Shown in pieces: positions 1 to 10,195 of a stretch of 56,000 bases of DNA. Numbering within the stretch: position 1 is the first letter of the stretch; every line of letters begins with the position of its first letter. This DNA is from Cytobacillus massiliigabonensis (GTDB lineage: Bacteria; Bacillota; Bacilli; Bacillales; Cytobacillaceae): positions 1 to 56,000 of the forward strand of contig NZ_LT904904.1 of the NCBI RefSeq assembly GCF_900199725.1. The letters run 5' to 3'. Both the position numbers and the translations under genes were made by a program. The notes below the pieces were generated by a model. That model was not told the DNA's origin. It made no database searches and saw nothing but the letters and a program-made list of their open reading frames with translations.

Positions 1-78
1 AATTGTGAGTTGATTAGCTCATAAATGTCTTTTTGATAAAAGACTAAAAATAATAAACGTTGACGTTTTTGTTCGTTC

Positions 79-93
79 AGTTTTCAAAGAGCA
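79..93 (-). promoter_or_regulatory. rRNA operon leader boxA antitermination element
   Basis: The minus strand reads TGCTCTTTGAAAACT, which matches the boxA element of rRNA leaders (E. coli core TGCTCTTTA). It lies about 40 bases downstream of the promoter P2 and is expected to recruit the Nus antitermination factors. The 16S gene it serves would begin just beyond the left edge of the window. Bases 1-78 hold only A/T-rich leader sequence. Confidence 0.75.
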
Positions 94-130
94 ATATTTT
101 TATTTCTTCGTCACTCAAGGCGACTTTTAA

Positions 131-160
131 ATACTATCACATCTTGTTTGTTTAAGTCAA
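131..160 (-). promoter_or_regulatory. rRNA operon promoter P2 (sigma-A)
   Basis: On the minus strand, a -35 element TTGACT (155-160) is separated by 18 bases from the -10 element TAGTAT (131-136). Together with the boxA leader downstream this is the proximal promoter of an rRNA operon whose genes lie off the left edge. Confidence 0.75.
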
Positions 161-213
161 CAACTTTTTAAAATTCTTTTTTCAAAAGCTATTGTCTCGC
201 AACAACAGATATT

Positions 214-242
214 AATATACCACCATATTAATATGGATGCAA
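214..242 (-). promoter_or_regulatory. rRNA operon promoter P1 (sigma-A)
   Basis: On the minus strand, TTGCAT (237-242) and TATATT (214-219) are 17 bases apart. The element sits about 83 bases upstream of P2, the usual tandem arrangement of Bacillus rRNA promoters. The -10 lies within one of two ATATTAATAT palindromes. Confidence 0.6.
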
Positions 243-307
243 TATGTTTTTTCAATATTTATCTTTAGATTTTAAAGAAAAAATATTCATATAATTTATT
301 GAAATAC

Positions 308-345
308 AAAAAAGGTAAAGCACATGACACAACATGCTTTACCTC
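308..345 (-). terminator. lysS terminator
   Basis: On the minus strand a stem of about 13 base pairs (AGGTAAAGCATGT pairing with ATGTGCTTTACCT) is followed by TTTTTT. It begins about ten bases after the lysS stop and separates lysS from the rRNA promoters. Confidence 0.85.
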
Positions 346-354
346 TAATTTTAT

Positions 355-1887
<1,533 letters not shown>

Positions 1888-1971
1888 TTATATGCACAAT
1901 AAAAGATTTCTCACTTCTATTATTCTACACAATGTGGACCAGACAGACATCAATAATATGAATAAATAGAA

Positions 1972-2003
1972 TAAAAACTGCCAGCAGGTCACTGGCAGTT
2001 CTT
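1972..2003 (-). terminator. dusB / folate operon terminator
   Basis: A perfect nine-base-pair stem (AACTGCCAG / CTGGCAGTT) followed by TTTTTAT on the minus strand, about 55 bases after the dusB stop. It ends the folate-dusB transcript before lysS. Confidence 0.85.
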
Positions 2004-2059
2004 GTTCATTCAAACGTATTATAGATAAAGAAAATCTCAAAGTCAAACATCACAATTGG

Positions 2060-3061
2060 TTATCCCGCTTGAATTTGACTCTGTTCTTTTTCCTCGGCTT
2101 CTATTACAAGCACATTTAATAATGTAACAAGATCTTCTCTTGTATGACATTCATTAATACCGTTACGCACTTTTGCATTTCCTCGAATCCCTTTCAAGTA
2201 CCAAGCAGCATGCTTACGCATTTCGCGAACTGCAATATACTCGTTTTTTAATGCAATTAAACGATCTAAATGAAGGATGCAGACATTAATTTTCTCCCGC
2301 ACGCTCGGCTCACCCATTAATTCGCCTGTTTCAAGATATTTTACGGTACGGTAAATCATCCACGGATTCCCTAATGCAGCTCTCCCAATCATGACACCAT
2401 CACAGCCTGTTTCATCAAGCATACGTTTTGCATCTTGAGGCGTTTGTACATCACCATTTCCGATTAACGGAATACTGATGTTCTGCTTCACTTCACGAAT
2501 AATATCCCAATTTGCCTTTCCTTCGTACATTTGTACGCGTGTACGTCCGTGAAGTGCAATTGCCTTTCCTCCCGCACGTTCAACTGCCTGTGCATTTCGA
2601 ACAGCATAAATATGGTCTTCATCCCATCCCATACGCATTTTAACGGTAACTGGTTTCTCAACTGCATCTGTTACAGCTGAAACCATTTCATAAATTTTAT
2701 CGGGATCAAGCAGCCATTTTGCTCCTGCATCACATTTAGTGATTTTCGGAACAGGACAGCCCATATTAATATCGATAATGTCTGCGTTTGTATTTTTATC
2801 AACAAATCTCGCCGCATCAACCAGTGTCTCTTTCTCACCGCCAAAAATTTGCAAGCTTAGCGGCTTTTCTCTTTCATCAATATAAAGCATATTCATTGTT
2901 TTTTCGTTTTTTAAAATGATTCCTTTATCGCTGACCATTTCCGCACATACTAATCCAGCACCAAATTCTTTGACAGTAAGCCGAAATGCTGAATTGCAAA
3001 CTCCTGCCATTGGCGCTAGTACGACGCGATTTTTTAATTCTATATCGCCAATCTTAAACAT
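2060..3061 (-). CDS. dusB: tRNA-dihydrouridine synthase DusB
   Basis: FMN-dependent reductase that converts uridines in tRNA to dihydrouridine. The 333-residue protein has the N-terminal APMAGVCNSAFR motif, the NMGCPVPKI segment containing the catalytic cysteine (about residue 100), the VTVKMRMGWD strand, HGRTR, and GNGDV and IGRAALGNPW phosphate-binding loops of the TIM barrel. Length equals that of B. subtilis YacF/DusB. It follows yazB, with a repeat-derived hairpin between them, so it may be partly uncoupled from the folate genes. Confidence 0.95.
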   Translation of the reverse strand: MFKIGDIELKNRVVLAPMAGVCNSAFRLTVKEFGAGLVCAEMVSDKGIILKNEKTMNMLYIDEREKPLSLQIFGGEKETLVDAARFVDKNTNADIIDINMGCPVPKITKCDAGAKWLLDPDKIYEMVSAVTDAVEKPVTVKMRMGWDEDHIYAVRNAQAVERAGGKAIALHGRTRVQMYEGKANWDIIREVKQNISIPLIGNGDVQTPQDAKRMLDETGCDGVMIGRAALGNPWMIYRTVKYLETGELMGEPSVREKINVCILHLDRLIALKNEYIAVREMRKHAAWYLKGIRGNAKVRNGINECHTREDLVTLLNVLVIEAEEKEQSQIQAG

Positions 3062-3081
3062 ACCAAACCTCCTAATTCAAA

Positions 3082-3140
3082 ATACAAAAGCGCCTTGATT
3101 AGGGCGACAAGTATAACACTAGTCATTCATCCCAAGGCGC
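3082..3140 (-). terminator. long hairpin between yazB and dusB, apparently derived from a dispersed repeat
   Basis: GCGCCTTG (3133-3140 on the minus strand) pairs with CAAGGCGC (3090-3097) and is followed by TTTTGTATTTT. The plus strand reads GCGCCTTGATTAGGGCGACA, resembling the left end of the dispersed repeat found elsewhere in the window. It probably terminates or attenuates the folate operon ahead of dusB. Confidence 0.55.
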
Positions 3141-3192
3141 AGCAGTTTACATCTATCTAACCATATAATTAATCTCTAATTTTAAAAGATAC

Positions 3193-3411
3193 CTATTCTC
3201 TACTTTCCTCTGGGGGTGCTAGATCTTCAACGGTAATATTTAGCATATAAGCAACCCTCTCTAAAAAGTTTGCAGCAGGCATTCTGTTCCCTCTTTCAAT
3301 CTCTCCTAATATCGATACTGATACACCAAGCTCCTTGGCAAAGCTTTCCTGTGTAAAGCCTTTTAGTTTACGAAAAGCGCGAATACGTCTTCCCCATTTT
3401 TCCGCTTCCAT
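3193..3411 (-). CDS. yazB: small XRE-family HTH protein YazB
   Basis: Small DNA-binding protein of 72 residues that is almost entirely a helix-turn-helix of the Cro/CI type: RIRAFRKLKGFTQESFAKEL, then GVSVSILGEIERGNRMP for the turn and recognition helix. Its target is unknown. The start at 3411 has GAGGGAG at good distance. The first 49 bases overlap the end of folK in another frame, so it is likely translationally coupled to the folate operon. The same gene in the same place is known in B. subtilis, where it is also uncharacterised. Confidence 0.85.
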   Translation of the reverse strand: MEAEKWGRRIRAFRKLKGFTQESFAKELGVSVSILGEIERGNRMPAANFLERVAYMLNITVEDLAPPEESRE

Positions 3412-3890
3412 ATCCGAACTCCCTCTCTATCAGGTATATCCTCTAAACATGCTTGAAGAGGCTTTTCCATCGTCGGAAGCTTGATGCCAGACTGAATCTC
3501 AAGTAGAGGGATGATAACAAAAGCTCTCTCTTGCATCCGAGGATGAGGAACTAATAACTTCTCTGTCTTAATATTTTCTTGATTATACAGTAAAATGTCA
3601 AGGTCTATCGTTCGAGGACCCCAGCGAATATCCCTTTTTCTCCCAAGTTCCTTTTCGATAGCCAGGCATGCTTCCAATAATTGAATTGGGTTTAATCCTG
3701 TTTTTACATGTATAACCATATTTAAAAATTGGTCTTGATCTTCATACCCAACTGGATCCGTTTCATAAATGGATGAGGTATTTACTACCTTCACTTCTGG
3801 AAGAGCGTTCAGCTCCTCGATCGCTTGCATTAAATGCTTGGAACGGTCTCCAATATTGGAACCTAGAGCAATATAAGCCTCATTATTCAT
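3363..3890 (-). CDS. folK: 2-amino-4-hydroxy-6-hydroxymethyldihydropteridine pyrophosphokinase
   Basis: Transfers pyrophosphate from ATP to 6-hydroxymethyl-7,8-dihydropterin in folate synthesis. The 175 residues include the N-terminal YIALGSNIGDR, SSIYETDPVGYEDQDQFLN, and the signature KRDIRWGPRTIDLDILLY with the Mg-binding DLD, then VPHPRMQERAFV. Its start shares one base with the folB stop, and its 3' end overlaps yazB by 49 bases. Slightly longer than B. subtilis FolK (167). Confidence 0.96.
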   Translation of the reverse strand: MNNEAYIALGSNIGDRSKHLMQAIEELNALPEVKVVNTSSIYETDPVGYEDQDQFLNMVIHVKTGLNPIQLLEACLAIEKELGRKRDIRWGPRTIDLDILLYNQENIKTEKLLVPHPRMQERAFVIIPLLEIQSGIKLPTMEKPLQACLEDIPDREGVRIWKRKNGEDVFALFVN

Positions 3891-4252
3891 TAGATCCTGC
3901 TCCTTGTTACTTCTACTGCAACTGATTCATAATGTCCTGGAATAGGCGGATCTGGTTTAATCACCCTTACTGTCACTTGGGAAATAGACTGATATCGGGA
4001 AAGCATTTCCCCGGCAATCTTTTCAGCAACCGCTTCAACAAGCTTATATGGTTTTCCTTCAACAATCTGTTTGCACACTTGAAATATTTCACCGTAATTA
4101 ACCGAGTACTCCAGCTGATCCGTTTCTCCAGCTTTTCTTAAATTTGTTTCTACAGTTAAATCAACCATAAACCTTTGTCCTAGACGGGTTTCCTCAGGGA
4201 AAACTCCATGATATCCATAAAAAGCCATCTTATTTAAAATAATTTTATCCAT
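3890..4252 (-). CDS. folB: dihydroneopterin aldolase
   Basis: Converts dihydroneopterin to 6-hydroxymethyldihydropterin plus glycolaldehyde, the substrate for FolK encoded next. The 120-residue protein shows MAFYGYHGVFPEE (conserved FYGYHGV), the VEAVAEKIA segment with the active-site glutamate, and a KPDPPIPGHYESVAVE end. The ATG at 4252 is preceded by AAGGGAG at six bases and gives exactly the B. subtilis length; the upstream MIREFI extension overlaps folP and lacks a site. Confidence 0.96.
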   Translation of the reverse strand: MDKIILNKMAFYGYHGVFPEETRLGQRFMVDLTVETNLRKAGETDQLEYSVNYGEIFQVCKQIVEGKPYKLVEAVAEKIAGEMLSRYQSISQVTVRVIKPDPPIPGHYESVAVEVTRSRI

Positions 4253-5078
4253 GATAAACTCCCTTATCAACTAGTGCATCCATCATTTTAGCCATTCGAG
4301 CCATTTCTTTCACATCATGTATTCTCATAATGTGACATCCCTTCTGAATTCCGTAACAAACGGTAGCCCCAGTACCTTCCATCCGCTCATCAACCGGCAA
4401 ATCTAACACCCCGCCAATCATAGATTTCCTAGAAGTTCCAAGCAAAACAGGATATCCAAGGGATACAAGCTTGTCCAAGTCTCTCATCATTTCTAGATTA
4501 TAATTCAAGTCTTTAGCAAAGCCAATTCCCGGGTCTAATATAATATTCTCATCCTTGACTCCCGCTCGCTTCACTAGTGAGATGCTTTCATACAGATCGT
4601 TAACCACATCGCGGTAAAAGGCGGAGTAATCTTGGTTTGTACGATTATGCATTAACACAATTGGAACTTGGAGTTCAGCAGCAATCCTAGGCATATCCTT
4701 ATCCGCTTTCGCACCCCAAATATCATTTATGATATGAGCTCCTGCCTTTATTGCTTCCATTGCCACTTCTGCCTTATATGTATCAATTGAGATAGGTACA
4801 TTTACTGCTTCTGAAACCGCCCGAATAATCGGAATGACCCGCTCAATTTCTTCTTTAGCAGATACTTTAATAAATCCAGGCCTGGTAGATTCTCCTCCAA
4901 TATCAATAATATCTGCCCCATCCTGTACCATTTGCATAGCCCGTTCCACCGCTTGCTCCAAGTGATTATACTTGCCCCCATCGGAAAAAGAATCAGGCGT
5001 AATATTTAAAATCCCCATAATTAGTGTCTTCTTTTTGTAATCCAATGAATAAGGGCCACATTGAATAATCGTAGACAT
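4245..5078 (-). CDS. folP: dihydropteroate synthase
   Basis: Joins p-aminobenzoate to the pterin pyrophosphate to give dihydropteroate, the step blocked by sulfonamides. The 277-residue TIM barrel shows MGILNITPDSFSDGG, DIIDIGGESTRPG, PISIDTYKAEVA, HIINDIWG and ILDPGIGFAKD, all family signatures. The start at 5078 has AAAGGAGG nine bases upstream; a much longer open frame running back into pabC is not used. Overlaps folB by eight bases. Sits just after pabC, which supplies the co-substrate. Confidence 0.97.
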   Translation of the reverse strand: MSTIIQCGPYSLDYKKKTLIMGILNITPDSFSDGGKYNHLEQAVERAMQMVQDGADIIDIGGESTRPGFIKVSAKEEIERVIPIIRAVSEAVNVPISIDTYKAEVAMEAIKAGAHIINDIWGAKADKDMPRIAAELQVPIVLMHNRTNQDYSAFYRDVVNDLYESISLVKRAGVKDENIILDPGIGFAKDLNYNLEMMRDLDKLVSLGYPVLLGTSRKSMIGGVLDLPVDERMEGTGATVCYGIQKGCHIMRIHDVKEMARMAKMMDALVDKGVYHG

Positions 5079-5094
5079 GTGTCTTTGCCTCCTT

Positions 5095-5952
5095 TTACCA
5101 CTCATTCCTGCTCCATAAGTACCCGCTAAGGTTCTTATATTGCTTTTGAAGATCTTGCACAAAGCTGCCGTTATTCCCTGGCATCTCACTCTCATCAAAT
5201 AAAGAGATCGGAACAATTTCCTGGATGGAATTCGTAATGAAAACCTCATCTGCCTTTTTTGCATCAGCCACATAATAGAGACCTTCTTCAACAGCTATTC
5301 CTTTCCTTTGGGCTAACTTCATAATAAATTTCCTTGTAACACCATTTAAAATGCCCGTTTCAATCGCTGGCGTGTACAAAACATTCTCTTTTAGCCAAAA
5401 TAAATTTGAGACAATTCCTTCTGCCAAAAACCCTTCTTTTGTTAGAAAGATCCCTTCACAGTCAGGCATATCCCCTATTTCCCTTTTTGCTAAAATATTA
5501 TTTAAAAAATGGTGTGACTTTAATCGCTCGACACCTTCAGGGGTATTTCGATTCAAAGTTAGTATAACAGCCTTTTTTTCCTGTCTGTTCATTGCAGGAG
5601 GAAGAGGCTTAGCAAAAATAATCAAATTAGGATGAAGATAAGGATCCGACTGCAGTCCGATTTCCCCTATGCCAGCTGATACATTTACACGAATGTAGGC
5701 ATCAGTTAAATGATTTTTTGCTAAAAGCGGGCGAAGCGCGCGCAGTATCTCTTCCCTTGAATAAGAAACATTCATGTTTAACACTTCTAGACTATGATTT
5801 AGCCGTTCCAAATGATCATCCAACAAAAAAGGGTGCCCCTCATAAACTCTAAATGTTTCAAAAAGACCCAATCCGTATAAATATCCATGGTCAAAAGGCG
5901 AAATTACAGCTTTTTCCTTCTGAACTATTTTGCCATTCAAGTATATATACAT
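5095..5952 (-). CDS. pabC: aminodeoxychorismate lyase (PLP fold-type IV)
   Basis: Releases pyruvate from 4-amino-4-deoxychorismate to make p-aminobenzoate. The 285 residues have the fold-IV N-terminus MYIYLNGKIV and SPFDHGYLYGLGLFETFRV, the PLP lysine in RLKSHHFLNN (about residue 145), EGIFLTKEGFLAEGIVSNLF, and EVFITNSIQEIVPI near the end. Fold-IV aminotransferases look similar; the pabB-pabA-pabC-folP context decides the call. Only seven bases separate it from pabA. Confidence 0.94.
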   Translation of the reverse strand: MYIYLNGKIVQKEKAVISPFDHGYLYGLGLFETFRVYEGHPFLLDDHLERLNHSLEVLNMNVSYSREEILRALRPLLAKNHLTDAYIRVNVSAGIGEIGLQSDPYLHPNLIIFAKPLPPAMNRQEKKAVILTLNRNTPEGVERLKSHHFLNNILAKREIGDMPDCEGIFLTKEGFLAEGIVSNLFWLKENVLYTPAIETGILNGVTRKFIMKLAQRKGIAVEEGLYYVADAKKADEVFITNSIQEIVPISLFDESEMPGNNGSFVQDLQKQYKNLSGYLWSRNEW

Positions 5953-5959
5953 AGCTCTA

Positions 5960-6550
5960 TCATTCCTTAGTACTTTCCATTTTTGAATAATGTCTCAGGA
6001 AGTTCTTGAGCAAATCCTTTCCTGCTGTTGTCATAATCGATTCCGGATGAAACTGTACACCTTCTATAGGCAGTTCTTTATGGCGAATAGCCATAATTTC
6101 ACCTTCAGCCGTCCATGCAGATACTTCGAAACAAGAAGGCAATGTTTCCTTCCTGACGATTAAGGAATGATACCTCGTTGCCGGGAAAGGGTTTGGCAAG
6201 CCCTGGAAGATCGTTCTCCCATCATGGTGCATATCAGATGTCTTCCCATGCATTAATCTCTCTGCTTGAACTACCTCTCCCCCAAAAACTTGGGCAATTG
6301 ATTGGTGACCAAGACATACCCCGAAAATCGGAATGTGACCAGCAAATGCCTTAATAGCTTCGAGACTAATCCCTGCTTCATTCGGACTGCAAGGACCAGG
6401 AGAAACCATTAAAAACTTTGGACTTAATTCACGAATTTCTTCGATTGACGTTTCATCATTTCTTTTAACAACTAATTCCTCACCTAGTTCACCTAGATAT
6501 TGAACGAGGTTATATGTAAATGAATCATAGTTATCTAGCATAAAGATCAT
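5960..6550 (-). CDS. pabA: glutamine amidotransferase subunit shared by p-aminobenzoate and anthranilate synthases
   Basis: Supplies ammonia from glutamine to PabB. The 196-residue class I amidotransferase has [13 protein letters not shown], the nucleophile elbow [16 protein letters not shown] (Cys about residue 79), and the catalytic HPES near residue 170. In B. subtilis the equivalent gene also serves tryptophan synthesis (TrpG); whether it does here cannot be told without the trp operon. The start shares one base with the pabB stop (TAATG), implying coupled translation and matched subunit amounts. Confidence 0.95.
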   Translation of the reverse strand: MIFMLDNYDSFTYNLVQYLGELGEELVVKRNDETSIEEIRELSPKFLMVSPGPCSPNEAGISLEAIKAFAGHIPIFGVCLGHQSIAQVFGGEVVQAERLMHGKTSDMHHDGRTIFQGLPNPFPATRYHSLIVRKETLPSCFEVSAWTAEGEIMAIRHKELPIEGVQFHPESIMTTAGKDLLKNFLRHYSKMESTKE

Positions 6551-7965
6551 TATTCATCACCTTTTTCCTGTTCAGCCATTTCTTTAGCCTTCCATAAAGC
6601 AATTGCCTTTTTTAATGACTCTTTATATTCATTTTGGGGATTTGAATCAATAACAACACCTGCACCAGCCTGAACATGAGCAAGTCCATCTTTCACAAGC
6701 ATTGTCCGAATAATTATATTCAGTTCAAGATCTCCGTTAAAATTAATCCATCCAAATGAGCCTGTATATGGCCCTCTCGTAACAGGTTCCAGCTCCTCGA
6801 TAATTTCCATTGTTCTTACCTTCGGTGCCCCTGTAATCGTTCCTCCAGGGAACACAGCATCAATTAAGTCAAACCCATCTTTGCCATCCGCTAGTTCTCC
6901 TCTTACATTTGAAACGATATGCATAACATGAGAGTATTTTTCAATCACCATAAACTCATCCACTTGAACAGTCCCATATGCGCAAACACGTCCAAGATCA
7001 TTTCTTTCCAAATCAACGAGCATCACATGCTCTGCCCGTTCTTTGTCATTTTCAATTAACTCACTAGCCAGTTCCAGATCTTCTGATTCATTTCTTCCGC
7101 GTGACCTTGTTCCCGCGATTGGCCGAGTGCTAACCTCTCTGCCTTTTTTCTTAATCAATAACTCTGGTGATCCACTGACAAGCTGATACTCGGGTGTATG
7201 GATATATCCCATATAGGGAGAGGGATTTAACACTCGAAGCTGTTCATAAACATCTATTGCCGATAGTGAAATCGGCTGGCTTTGACGGACAGATAAGTTC
7301 ACCTGGAAAACATCCCCCTGTGAAATGTAATGCTGAACACGCTGAACAGCCTGAATAAACACCTCTTCACTCATAGAGACATCCTTTTGCCTGTTTATTT
7401 CAGCAGTCTTTTTTGACTTTAGAGGAGAAGAATATCCATTTTGCCATTGCCTCTTCCATTCTTCTGCCTTACTCTCTAATTCTTCCCTATCCTCTGACTC
7501 ATCGTATAGAAACATAAGCCACAAGACTTCATCCTTATGATCGTATACAAACCATTCTTTAAAAACTAAAAAATGAATGTCAGGCATTTGCAGATCATCT
7601 TTTGCTGCTTTCGGCAGATTTTCAATATAACGCCCATAATCATAGCTAATTAAACCGATTGCGCCTCCTTGAAAATCAGGGAACTCCTCATGCCTATCCA
7701 CTTCATATTGGCTGAGCCAGTCTTTAAGCAAGTGCAGCGGATTTCCTTCAAGGGTTTGTTTGCCACTCTTATGTATGACTTCTAATCTTGAATTTTTACC
7801 GATTAAAACAGTTTCAGGATCAAAAGCTGCTATGCTGAAGCGTCCGCCGCGCCCGCTTTCCAATAAAATATGATGCTCTTTCTCTAAGGAAATTTGGCGG
7901 TATTGCTGAAAAAGTTGACTATCATTGAAAGGAATTTTTTTGGCATGTATATAGTATTTTTTCAT
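6550..7965 (-). CDS. pabB: aminodeoxychorismate synthase component I
   Basis: Aminates chorismate to 4-amino-4-deoxychorismate using ammonia from PabA. The 471 residues contain the N-terminal chorismate-domain part ([14 protein letters not shown]) and the catalytic chorismate-binding domain with [45 protein letters not shown] and [13 protein letters not shown]. The PIAGT motif is the one found in aminodeoxychorismate synthases. First gene of the folate operon; the intergenic region upstream (7966-8061) carries no promoter I could assign confidently. Confidence 0.96.
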   Translation of the reverse strand: MKKYYIHAKKIPFNDSQLFQQYRQISLEKEHHILLESGRGGRFSIAAFDPETVLIGKNSRLEVIHKSGKQTLEGNPLHLLKDWLSQYEVDRHEEFPDFQGGAIGLISYDYGRYIENLPKAAKDDLQMPDIHFLVFKEWFVYDHKDEVLWLMFLYDESEDREELESKAEEWKRQWQNGYSSPLKSKKTAEINRQKDVSMSEEVFIQAVQRVQHYISQGDVFQVNLSVRQSQPISLSAIDVYEQLRVLNPSPYMGYIHTPEYQLVSGSPELLIKKKGREVSTRPIAGTRSRGRNESEDLELASELIENDKERAEHVMLVDLERNDLGRVCAYGTVQVDEFMVIEKYSHVMHIVSNVRGELADGKDGFDLIDAVFPGGTITGAPKVRTMEIIEELEPVTRGPYTGSFGWINFNGDLELNIIIRTMLVKDGLAHVQAGAGVVIDSNPQNEYKESLKKAIALWKAKEMAEQEKGDE

Positions 7966-8061
7966 TAGAAGGTCACCCCTATGTATTCTCTTTTTTCATC
8001 ATACATGAAGAACGACTCTCTTTCATTTTAATTTAAAAAATTTAAACAAATGCGTAATTGC

Positions 8062-8100
8062 AAAATAAAAAAGCAACAGTCAAAAATGACCATTGCTTTC
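8062..8100 (-). terminator. cysK terminator
   Basis: Eleven-base-pair stem (AGCAATGGTCA with TGACTGTTGCT, including G-T pairs) followed by TTTTTTATTTT on the minus strand, immediately after the cysK stop. It isolates cysK from the folate operon. Confidence 0.85.
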
Positions 8101-8106
8101 TGCATA

Positions 8107-9036
8107 TTATTCCGTTTCAAATTGGTACAATGGTGTGCTTAAATAGCGTTCCCCATTACTTGGAAGGATTGCAAGCACCTTCTTGCCCTTTCCAAGCTCC
8201 TTCGCGATCTTTAATGCAGCATAAATAGCTGCCCCTGATGAAATGCCCCCAAGAATCCCTTCTTCTTTTGCAGCACGGCGAGCATACTCAAATGAATCAT
8301 CATTTGTAACTTGAATGACTTCATCATAAATTTCTGTATTAAGAGTATCTGGGACAAATCCTGCACCAATTCCTTGAATTTTATGCGGACCAGGCTTTCC
8401 TCCCGATAAAACTGGAGAATCAGTTGGTTCTACCGCATAAATTTTAATATTCTCATATGTTTCACGAAGAACTTCACCAGCTCCAGTTATTGTACCGCCA
8501 GTTCCAATTCCTGATATAAATGCATCTAGCTGGTCACCCAGCTGTTCGGTAATTTCTTTTCCAGTTGTTTTCCTATGAATTTCTGGGTTAGCAGGATTTT
8601 GGAATTGCTGAGGCATGAAATAGCCATGCTCATTTGCAAGCTCTCCCGCCTTGCGAATCGCACCATTCATTCCTTCCGCTCCTGGTGTTAAAACAAGCTC
8701 TGCTCCATAAGCACGAAGGAGATTACGGCGTTCCATACTCATTGTATCAGGCATAACTAATATCGCCTTATACCCTTTTGCAGCAGCAATCATCGCCAGG
8801 CCAATTCCTGTATTCCCGCTTGTCGGCTCAATGATGGTTGCTCCTTCTTTTAATTCTCCACTTTCTTCTGCCGCTTCAATCATCGCAAGAGCAATACGAT
8901 CTTTCACACTGCTCCCAGGATTCATATATTCTAATTTAACAAACACATCTGCACTGTTCTCATCAACGATGCGATTAAGTTTCACAATTGGAGTCTGGCC
9001 TACTAATTCTGCAATCGAATTTGCTATACGTACCAC
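8107..9036 (-). CDS. cysK: cysteine synthase A (O-acetylserine sulfhydrylase)
   Basis: PLP enzyme that makes cysteine from O-acetylserine and sulfide. The 309 residues show the PLP lysine in [14 protein letters not shown] (about residue 43), the [12 protein letters not shown] substrate loop, [12 protein letters not shown] phosphate-binding loop and GGISSGAA. I chose GTG at 9036 because GAGGTGG sits five bases upstream and the protein begins MVRIANSI like its relatives; GTG at 9045 overlaps that site. It has its own candidate promoter and terminator, so it is probably monocistronic. In Bacillus the gene is commonly repressed by CymR, which I cannot confirm here. Confidence 0.97.
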   Translation of the reverse strand: MVRIANSIAELVGQTPIVKLNRIVDENSADVFVKLEYMNPGSSVKDRIALAMIEAAEESGELKEGATIIEPTSGNTGIGLAMIAAAKGYKAILVMPDTMSMERRNLLRAYGAELVLTPGAEGMNGAIRKAGELANEHGYFMPQQFQNPANPEIHRKTTGKEITEQLGDQLDAFISGIGTGGTITGAGEVLRETYENIKIYAVEPTDSPVLSGGKPGPHKIQGIGAGFVPDTLNTEIYDEVIQVTNDDSFEYARRAAKEEGILGGISSGAAIYAALKIAKELGKGKKVLAILPSNGERYLSTPLYQFETE

Positions 9037-9079
9037 TTGCCCCACCTCTTATTCCGAGTATTTTTATTGGTTTAATTAA

Positions 9080-9108
9080 AACTTACCAAGTAAAGCCTAT
9101 AAAGTCAA
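9080..9108 (-). promoter_or_regulatory. candidate cysK promoter (sigma-A)
   Basis: Minus strand TTGACT (9103-9108), 17-base spacer, TAAGTT (9080-9085), about 45 bases before the start codon. The -10 is a weak match, as expected for a regulated gene. Confidence 0.45.
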
Positions 9109-9190
9109 TTGTTTTGCAATAAAAAATTAAATTTTCAATTATATTTCATACTTTTGCCTAATCTTCATGAACCTGCCCTTACATACTAAG

Positions 9191-9259
9191 AAAAGCGGAA
9201 GCACCTTGATCGTCGCCGTACAAAGCGGAAGGAAAAAACACGGACTTGGTCCGTGTTTC
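9191..9259 (-). terminator. yacD terminator next to a dispersed-repeat fragment
   Basis: Minus strand AAACACGGACC and GGTCCGTGTTT-type arms (about 9236-9256) form a strong stem followed by TTTTTTCC, just after yacD. The adjoining plus-strand stretch 9191-9232, AAAAGCGGAAGCACCTTGAT and onward, is a truncated copy of the end of the dispersed repeat family seen at 40693. Confidence 0.7.
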
Positions 9260-9269
9260 ATTCATTTTC

Positions 9270-10166
9270 CTATTGTGCTTCAAGTTCTCCATAAAACCAT
9301 TCAATATCTGTTTCATTCCATAGCGGCTTCGCAGAAACAGGGATCTCCATTTGCTCTAATGCAATTTGCCTTCTAATTTGATCTTTTACATCCTTATATT
9401 TATAGTTCTTGCCTTTAACTTCCTCATGGAGCATAACAATCGCATAGCTATCCTCAAGCTTTATTGGTTTACTCCATTTTTCCGGCTTTAGCTTTTCAAT
9501 TGTTTGAAGGAAGTCCTTTGAATAACGTTCGCTATCCTTATTTACATAGCCAGCATCACCGCCAAGGTTAGCCGTAAATTCATCGATTGAGCGCTCCATT
9601 GCTAGTACAGCAAAGCTGGAGCCTTGCTCCAATTCCTTCAATGTTTGATCAGCCTCTTTTTTTGTTTTGACAACAATTTTAGAAATATGATAGGAGTCAG
9701 GCAAATGAAACTGTTTTTTATTTTGCTCGTAATAACTCTTCATTTCTTTATCTGATACTTTAACATCCTTTGTTAAGATTTCTTCAAGCATCAGGTTGCT
9801 TTTTATTTGCTCACGCATTTTTTCCTCATCAGCGGACTGGTAACCGCCAGAGGATCCATACATTGTTTTAATAACCATTAGTTCCCGTTCAACCGCTTGG
9901 TTGGAAATTTTTATTCCATACTTTTTCCCGGCATTTTCAATAATCTTTTGGTCAACTAGCTCACTTAATATTTCTTTTCCATATCTTGATTCCATCTCAT
10001 TTAGCCAATCTTGCCGTGTGATCTTTTCCTTTCCTACCTTTGCAACAACCTCACTATTTCCTGTACCACCTTTAGAAATGAAAAATGCTACGGTCAAGCA
10101 GTTCAGCAAAATGAGTCCAGCTATCACAATCCAAAGTATCTCTCTCTTTAACCTCTCCCTCTTCAC
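9270..10166 (-). CDS. yacD: membrane-anchored PpiC-type peptidyl-prolyl isomerase YacD (PrsA-like)
   Basis: Predicted foldase acting outside the membrane on exported proteins. The 298 residues have a basic N-terminus, one membrane segment (about 10-32), a SurA/PrsA-like N domain, then a parvulin PpiC domain (about 160-250) with HISKIVVKTKKEA, GGDAGYV and KLEDSYAIVMLHEE. There is no lipobox cysteine after the membrane segment, so unlike PrsA it looks like a signal-anchored protein. The GTG start at 10166 has GGAGG five bases upstream. It lies between hslO and cysK as in B. subtilis. Confidence 0.85.
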   Translation of the reverse strand: MKRERLKREILWIVIAGLILLNCLTVAFFISKGGTGNSEVVAKVGKEKITRQDWLNEMESRYGKEILSELVDQKIIENAGKKYGIKISNQAVERELMVIKTMYGSSGGYQSADEEKMREQIKSNLMLEEILTKDVKVSDKEMKSYYEQNKKQFHLPDSYHISKIVVKTKKEADQTLKELEQGSSFAVLAMERSIDEFTANLGGDAGYVNKDSERYSKDFLQTIEKLKPEKWSKPIKLEDSYAIVMLHEEVKGKNYKYKDVKDQIRRQIALEQMEIPVSAKPLWNETDIEWFYGELEAQ

Positions 10167-10195
10167 ATTGTCCTCCCCCTAAAAACTTTACCTTT

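Noticed and set aside
4245..5291. 348-codon version of folP beginning inside pabC
   Set aside because: The extra 71 codons overlap pabC, are not like any dihydropteroate synthase, and a strong ribosome binding site marks the start at 5078.
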